In this document: positions 57,586 through 64,000 of the stretch, in pieces
Layout of the letters: the number at the start of each line of letters is the position of its first letter
Numbering within the stretch: position 1 is the stretch's first letter
Source of the DNA: Heliocidaris tuberculata
Taxonomy: Eukaryota; Echinodermata; Echinoidea; Camarodonta; Echinometridae
Direction of reading: 5' to 3'
DNA: 64,000 nt
NCBI GenBank assembly: GCA_025618425.1
Contig: CM046842.1
Span: forward strand, 22,156,340-22,220,339
Notes under the pieces: model-generated
The model's input: only the letters and a program-made list of their open reading frames with translations
What the model was told of the DNA's origin: nothing
Database searches by the model: none
Made by a program: the position numbers and the translations under genes

Positions 57586-57591
57586 AATAAA
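57586..57591 (+). terminator. Candidate GCH1 polyadenylation signal
   Basis: AATAAA within GTTTCAATAAAAGAG, about 540 bases after the stop codon. It is the first good canonical signal I noticed downstream in a plausible setting. The cleavage site is not determined. Confidence 0.4.
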
Positions 57592-57599
57592 AGAGTTAA

Positions 57600-58070
57600 A
57601 ATGGATGATCCTTTTTCAAAAGGTACGTAGTTAGGCCTTATACATGAGCGGTGACCGCAAGTATAGTTTGGTCACATGATATTGATATTGGTCAATCATT
57701 CTTTCAAATACATCTCAGCATCATTCAACAAGAGAAAACTTGTGATTTGTGCAATTTTATTTAAACAAAACAAAATATCCGTTCTTTGGTTTTTAGTTCA
57801 CTAGATAGATATCTGTAACATGTAATATCAGTTGTGTTGCGCTTATCAAAAGCATTATTCTTTGCGATACTTATGGGTTTGATTAAATGACGTATACATT
57901 TACAGAACATTATATCAACTAATCATACATTCTCGTAGATTAATTTCAGAGTAGCCATGTTCCATTCGACCATTCTTCATAGTTATTTAAATTATCGACT
58001 TATTTATTCATTGTATGGTCATATTGCTATTCATTATGTCTATTCATGATGCTTTGTATATATCGTCCCT
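57600..58070. other. Unassigned AT-rich stretch
   Basis: No gene or repeat recognised. Confidence 0.4.
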
Positions 58071-58071
58071 G

Positions 58072-58694
58072 TTTTCACGAAGTGACGGTAATGAGGAAAA
58101 ACGCACAGTTTTAAAGTTTTGAGTTTTTTGCATTTTTGGACATCATTCACTAACATCTTGAACCTTACAAAGTTTCAGATCATAATAATGTATAATTATA
58201 CAACTATGGCAATAAAGTCAACAAGAAAATACCTAGTAAAAGGATTTTCTGTTTTCACGAAGTGACGGCTTACAACCGTCCCGTATGTTCTACGTGTACG
58301 GCTAAGATCCGTCACTTCGTGAAAACAAAGAAGAGCGAGTCCTAGAAGTGACTGTGTTTTCACGAAATGACGGTTAAAAGCGCTGTGATCAAGTCCAAAT
58401 ACCCGCGCGCGGCTGAGATCCGTCACTTCGTGAAAATCCGTCACTACGCGTCCTTGGAATTTTGTGTTTTCACGAAATGACGGTTATGTTTACAGCTCAT
58501 TTTCCCCCAAAATATAGGCAAATGATTAAACATAGAACTAAACACTGAAACAATGTATAATCTATCCCAGGATATAAATTTTTTCACCCTTCATACATTA
58601 AAGAGGTTCAGATTATGCTTTAAAACTTTTAAAGCGATTTATTCAAAACTTTCTTTCTTTTAGTTGCGCGCTCATCCATCACTTCGTGAAAACA
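58072..58694. mobile_element. Element built from seven copies of TTTCACGAAGTGACGG
   Basis: CTGTTTTCACGAAGTGACGG at 58070 and inverse CCATCACTTCGTGAAAACAG ending 58696 form the outer ends. Inside, plus-oriented copies lie near 58250, 58361 and 58464, and minus-oriented near 58305 and 58420, so hairpins nest. No coding. Confidence 0.75.
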
Positions 58695-58698
58695 GTAA

Positions 58699-58701
<3 letters not shown>

Positions 58702-58735
<34 letters not shown>
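58702..58735. repeat. AT microsatellite
   Basis: (AT)n of about 34 bases directly after the palindrome cluster. 58740-59715 has a short CACA tract (59003-59035) and no recognised gene. Confidence 0.85.
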
Positions 58736-58739
<4 letters not shown>

Positions 58740-59718
58740 ACGATATTACTATGATGTAACTGCATAGAGCAGGGCTTTCTTTAACATTTCAATTAAATTC
58801 AATAATGTTTTTTTTTAATTTCAACAATGCTTTGCAGCCACTGGATTGAGTATGCTTGTTAACGATAATTTCTCACAATACATTTCACAAAAACATTTTC
58901 TTCAACCTCTGCCGAGGCCACACCGGATTGATAAAATCGATCAAATGAATATAAAAACTTTTTTTATCTTGCTTTTAACCATTCTATAGCTTTTTCGAAA
59001 ACCACACACACTCGTACACACACACCCATGCACACACTTACCGCGCACATTCTCATACTCACCCCAAAACGCGCATTCAACAATCGCTCAATAAATGTAA
59101 TACGCAGTAGTATGCGTACTTTGGCAGTACATTATACAGGGTACACACTACACAAAGACACACGATTTACATTATTTGGTTTCATTATAAGTTTCTTACA
59201 TACGAATCATATATATTTCATACATTATTCCCGACACCGTATTACCACATTATGAACTTCGATCAGCATCACATCATCTTCTTATACTGATAACAAACGA
59301 CCATAGGTAAGGAAAGTTACACATTGTATGTCCTCAAATAGAATGACCGTCACATCATGGATACTGAACGCAGAAAAGGTAAATTACTTAGACATCAGAT
59401 TAAAACATCTAGTATTGATTAATATATCTCATAAATCTTACAGTTGGTTATATTAAAAATAGACATGAAATCAAGTATAAACATAAGAACATATCACAGG
59501 ATTCTGTGATATATATTTGTCTCTCTTTAAGAACAGCCATTAAAAATAAAAACAAAAGTATGATGCTTACAACAACAACCCTTTTCATCCGTCCTGATGT
59601 CACCGTCGAGATATTTGGCTGAGAGTGAACGTCACTCGTCATTTCATCATACATAGTAAGAAAATATATTCATTGAAATGGAAAGAGAATCACAAACGTG
59701 CATCATGTGACCTTTATT

Positions 59719-59892
59719 AAAGGGATGGTCGCATTTGTCCGATAACGATAACGAGAATTTTTCATGAAAGGCCCACGCAACATCTGTCCCACGTTTAACA
59801 TACTCGAGCATACTTCCACATACACACAACATTTTAGGGTGTACCCTTTTAACAGTTGATATCGTTATTGGACAAATGTGACTATCCATTTA
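59719..59892. mobile_element. 174-base inverted-repeat element
   Basis: AAAGGGATGGTCGCATTTGT, CCGATAACGATA and inverse TATCGTTATTGGACAAATGTG ending CTATCCATTTA. Confidence 0.8.
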
Positions 59893-61302
59893 CTCATGAA
59901 ATGCACGCTTATAGCCGTAAAATGACTAATATCATTTTGTTGAGAAATCTGGTGACGGCATTCTCCATATCAGAGTACAATATTACCAACAAAATATGAA
60001 GAAAAAAAAAATGAAAAATGATTTAAAAGACTCGTATAATAGACGGTAGATATTGATATCAACCGACACCTTTCTTTATAGCAATACGTTTTTAACACAT
60101 GGCCTAAGCATGAACCTTGTACAGGTACATTTTAGTTTGCCCTTAAAAAATTGTATCAACCATTACAGTGGTCAAAAGAGATATTCACGCAGAAAATACT
60201 GTTTTCTGCCATAAATCTACTGCTCACCGAGTATGAAAGCAAAAAAATATTTGTCATTAATAAGTAACTGCATTACATTCTACAAAAATGCTTCAACAGA
60301 CTGCGAAACATTGGGCAAACAAAATGAAAGTTCAACGAGTTGCTGCTTTGAAAGTACTTCAGCTAAATACAAAGTACATGTAGTTGAAATTACAAGTACA
60401 ACAGACTTCAGAAAGAAAATTGGCAAAAGCACTTCCTTAACAAATGCAGTAAACGGCAGAAGATTAAAATGGCCTTTTCAGTCATTCAATTAATTGCTTG
60501 ACCTAACATATCATCGACTCTTTGAGTGATATTTCATCAGAAAGCACGCTCTGAAAACATATTCTATTAGTATTACTACTAGTTGTAGAAAAAAAAGGTT
60601 CAGATAATACCTCTCCTTTAGTACCTACGGTGTTTATTTCAAAGGTGATTTTTTAATCCTTGATAAAATTTGTATTTAGTTTATTAAATGTGGATTATCA
60701 ATCTGGCAGGTACAGTAGGCTAAAGATTTTTGTTCAACACAAATGGTTGACGTGCACCAGGTAGAAAAAAATTCACTCCGTTTGTAAAATAGAGAAACTT
60801 ACTCAAATTTGCAAATATTCGACCTTAAATGTTTGAACACCACGCTAAATTGTATAAATATTTATATATTTATATATCAATACAAATGAATATATTTTGC
60901 TTATATATTTGCTTATTAAAATAATTCCTAACATTTCTTGATTGCATAGTGCGGGGGTGGTTGCTGGGCTAAAAATCATTTTTTAAAAATAAAACAACTT
61001 CATCTTTATAGCTTCACCGCCCCCCCCCCACCCCCTCCCAGTTTTAGATATAACTAACGTTTTTGAAAGCGAATGACCTGAAGGCAGGAAAAGACAAAAT
61101 TTTGCCCATGATGGCAATATATTTATCAATATATGGTGGTGGATCCAGTGTCCGAACACTTTTCAGAAAATCAACGATAGCAAATAAAATATCAAACGAA
61201 TATCTGTTAAACTTACAAAATGAATGCTCAAAGTCCTAGAGAAAAAGAAGTTGATGGAATTTTAAAAAGGCAACGTAGATTTAATACGATATTCCCTTCC
61301 GA
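59893..61302. other. Low-repeat AT-rich stretch, no gene recognised
   Basis: The ORF at 60233-60493 (MKAKKYLSLISNC...) has no recognisable domain and ordinary AT-rich composition; I do not support it as a gene. A C run lies at 61019-61029. Confidence 0.45.
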
Positions 61303-61520
61303 GTGAACCCCTTCCCAACAACGCGGCGTTTTGGTCCCTTGAAAAAGGTACTGTATTTCCGAACGTGTGAAACCTATGGGAAAAAGACACAACCTTTGTT
61401 TCAATAGTGTGGTTTTCATCCGCGTAATCCCACGCATATGAAAACCCATTTTAGGCGCTTAACTGTACACGTGCGGTAATACAATCTGTTCGGCGCTTAA
61501 CTACAATTACAATCCTTGAC
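61303..61520 (+). repeat. Dispersed ~200-base repeat, copy 2
   Basis: Near-identical to 40768-40965 up to TACAATCTGTTCGG; then GCGCTTAACTACAATTA is locally repeated before the match resumes at CAATCCTTGACTATACTC. Confidence 0.85.
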
Positions 61521-62157
61521 TATACTCACATTTACTCATGTTGCCAGAATATATTTACTCATTTTTATTAGTAGAGGGGATGGTGAGGATATTCTATAAT
61601 GGTCCTAATTTCATCTGTTAAAAGCTAGAGGGGCACTAAATTTTCGTTAAAGGATTCAAGTCAACAGCCTTCTGCTCTTAACAAAAGACTGTTAGCATTA
61701 AAAAAAAAAAAAAAAAGGGTCACTGGAACAGTAGAAAGAAATTCATGGAATATTCATAACTGAAAGCAGTATAAAATACACAATAATGAAAATAATTCAA
61801 ACTGCCAAATGATTTGGTGGAAAAAGCACAATAGCATATGAGCAAAGAAAAATCAGGGAATTGAGTTAGAAATCCTGACCACATGCAAAATATACATTAT
61901 TAGGCTTTGGGGGAAATTCTTTTTTTTTCTTGGATATACAAGACCATTCCTCCCCTCCCCACCCCCTCCTTTCTTCCCTTCCCTCCCTCCTCCCCCCCCC
62001 TCTCCTTATCCCTGGTAAAGAAGTTGCCAAAAATGGCACAGTGGTAGTCATAGACATTTGTTCATCTCTGCTTTCTCACATCAACAGAATTTCTGATTGT
62101 AAAATAACACTTGCAATCATTAAAGGCTGAAAGAGACATTTTATGAAAGTCTTGACA
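61521..62157. other. Unassigned stretch
   Basis: A run at 61700-61716 and a CT/C-rich tract at 61945-62005. No gene. Confidence 0.45.
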
Positions 62158-62462
62158 TGGCCCGTATTCTCGAAAGGCATCTAACTTTAAGCCCCCGCCT
62201 AAGTGCGTAGATTTAGGCCACCGAATTATGGAGAGCCAAATTTCACCCTCTTTTAATCATACAAAATCACCATAGTTCTGGGACTTAATGCAAATACAAA
62301 AAACCGACAAGATAGAATTGATTTCTGATGCTCATTTCATGCCAGAAAATAATTTTGTTTCTTTTATTTTGTTACATTAATATAGCAATTCATACGAGAT
62401 TTAATCAGTGGCCTAAGTTAAGCCAGGCTTAACTTAGGCCACTTTCGAGAATATGGGCCATA
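62158..62462. mobile_element. GGCCCGTATTCTCGAAAG element, copy 3, uninterrupted
   Basis: GGCCCGTATTCTCGAAAGGC at the left, CTTTCGAGAATATGGGCC at the right. Inner TTAGGCCACCGAATTATGGA and AAGTTAAGCCAGGCTTAACTT. 305 bases; reference copy for the nested insertion at 11992. Confidence 0.85.
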
Positions 62463-64000
62463 GTGTTAAAATAAAAAAAATAAAATCTCTAGCAAGCTGG
62501 TAAAGTCAAGACAAACATGTTGAAAGGCAATTAATTAAAATATCTTCCATTAAGCAAATTATCATTCCATCAAATATAATTATATACCATTAAATTGAAA
62601 CACACACTTTTGTAAATGTCTTACATAACTGAAATAAGTCGGACCAGTCTTTTGTTTGAATGTCTCCTCTATGAAAGAACGTTATATGAACAGGCCTGAA
62701 TTCATGAAATTTGTAAGTACAACGGCTTAGAATACATTTTTTTTTTAAAATTTAAATGGTGCAAGTTTTTAAAACAGAATTTTGAATTAGAATGCTGTCA
62801 GTGAGGTACCTAAGTACAGTGGAGCCTTGTTAAAAGGAACACTGAACACAAAGGGCATTTGTGGGTCCTACATGTACTTCTTTGTATTCTATTGTTGTGT
62901 AACCCTCATGGAATGAGGTAAAATTTCCTTGGTCCTATCAGTATACCATTCAACCATAAGGACCACGTACTGGATGCATAACTTTTGACAACTGTATTAC
63001 TTCCTTCTTGAAATTAACATTCTACATTCCATATTTTAAGACTTAACATCTAGGTATTATAACATGTTTCTAATAAGGTGGCTTTGCATACAAAAGCACT
63101 AAATTGACCTTTCAGCAAGGGCAAAGTATCATATCAGATTTAGCCCTTCCACTTCCACGTGGCACGGTTCATAGAATTCTTGTCCATCTACATGTATATC
63201 TATGTTCTTCTTGTCAAGTTCTATGTACACTACTAATTGAAGATTTTTTTAATATATATTTCTAATTGGCAGCTTTGCATCTAAATGAATAGCCATGGGC
63301 AAGGTACAAATATTTTATTCGTACTTGCATAAGGTACAGAAGGCCCCTTCTGTAAATCCACCTTTAAAAAAAAAAAAAAAATTCTGGCATTGATTATACA
63401 CAACTGAAATGAATACAGCAGCGTAATTTACTTCGAACTAATTAAACTACAATGAATTATTCCTTTGCCATCAACATAAAGGTGTTGGTAGCTTATTGAG
63501 ATTTAAAAACAAAAAATCTATATCCTTTTTTTTTCTTTCACTAGTAATAATCCTTTTTGATATTGTTGTTGAAACTTGCATGAACATCTGAGTTGTGATC
63601 AATGCTAGATTATATATTTTTTCATAGTACGCATGATATGAATATTTCCATTGCAAATCATATTAGGACACATATACAAAATTTCAACCAGTATCACGGC
63701 ATAGCATTATGAACGCTTTATGTCAATCCAAAGTCAGGTTTTCTGCAATATACCTTGTATCACATCTATATATTTATGAAAGGTCAAATTATTCTTTTTT
63801 TTTCACATGCAACGTGATACCAATGTCAAAAAAAATAAAATTCTTTTGAAATATCTTGATAAAAAATGACACCCAAAACAATATTTTTGAGGAAACATCA
63901 TTCACACAAGATGCACGTAGATTTCACTTAGATGTGCCAACTTCTTTGCCTAATCTGAATACAATGTTGAAGCACCTTTTGACAAGTATTTCCCATTGCC
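62463..64000. other. Low-repeat AT-rich end of the window
   Basis: No ORF with a recognisable domain and no inverted repeat noticed. The relative lack of mobile DNA and the AT-richness would fit a long 3' UTR of a gene lying beyond the window, but nothing here proves it. Confidence 0.4.

Noticed and set aside
60233..60493. 86-codon ORF MKAKKYLSLISNC...
   Set aside because: No domain, AT-driven composition, no paralogue or splice context.
1..64000. CRISPR arrays, rRNA genes, phage or bacterial operons
   Set aside because: No regular short repeats with unique spacers, no rRNA sequence, and the genes are clearly animal and intron-bearing or animal-family intronless.

Overview
The window looks like a transposon-rich, AT-rich animal genome, most probably a marine deuterostome such as a sea urchin or another echinoderm. 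The reasons are GT-AG introns, an animal-type GTP cyclohydrolase I gene, a heparan-sulfate 3-O-sulfotransferase-like family, many microsatellites and long C/G runs, and a dense mixture of short inverted-repeat elements and decayed LINEs. The species assignment is inference. No bacterial-style operon, CRISPR array or rRNA gene was seen.

Layout. Bases 1-16.6 kb and 18.4-32.3 kb are two diverged, collinear copies of one segmental duplication. Each ends with an intact, intronless gene for a type II membrane sulfotransferase of the heparan sulfate glucosamine 3-O-sulfotransferase type (15442-16557 and 31159-32271). A 51-bp tail of a third copy sits just after the first gene. Everything else in these two units is mobile DNA or unassigned: TTAA-flanked inverted-repeat elements, a pearl-like element with a 146-bp tandem core, a LINE C-terminal fragment, and a possible LINE ORF1 fragment. 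Because the units are paralogous, several insertions can be read against their own empty site.

32.3-38.9 kb is intergenic and made almost wholly of repeats: an 11-bp minisatellite, a broken LINE reverse transcriptase, short inverted-repeat elements, and a large nested inverted-repeat element ending about 220 bp before the next gene.

39.06-57.04 kb holds a complete GTP cyclohydrolase I gene (GCH1) in six coding exons on the plus strand. Spliced, it encodes 239 residues with the zinc ligands and catalytic motifs intact. Its 10.2-kb intron 4 contains a partial second copy of the start of exon 5, a foldback element, an element carrying a broken RecQ-like helicase piece, and a wide inverted-repeat pair.

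57.6-64 kb has no gene I can recognise. It holds an unusual palindrome cluster (58.07-58.69 kb) and a few short inverted-repeat elements.

Functionally the gene content is small: two sulfotransferase paralogues (Golgi, sulfated glycans) and GCH1 (first step of tetrahydrobiopterin synthesis). They have no evident pathway link. Repeat boundaries were read by eye and may be off by several bases.
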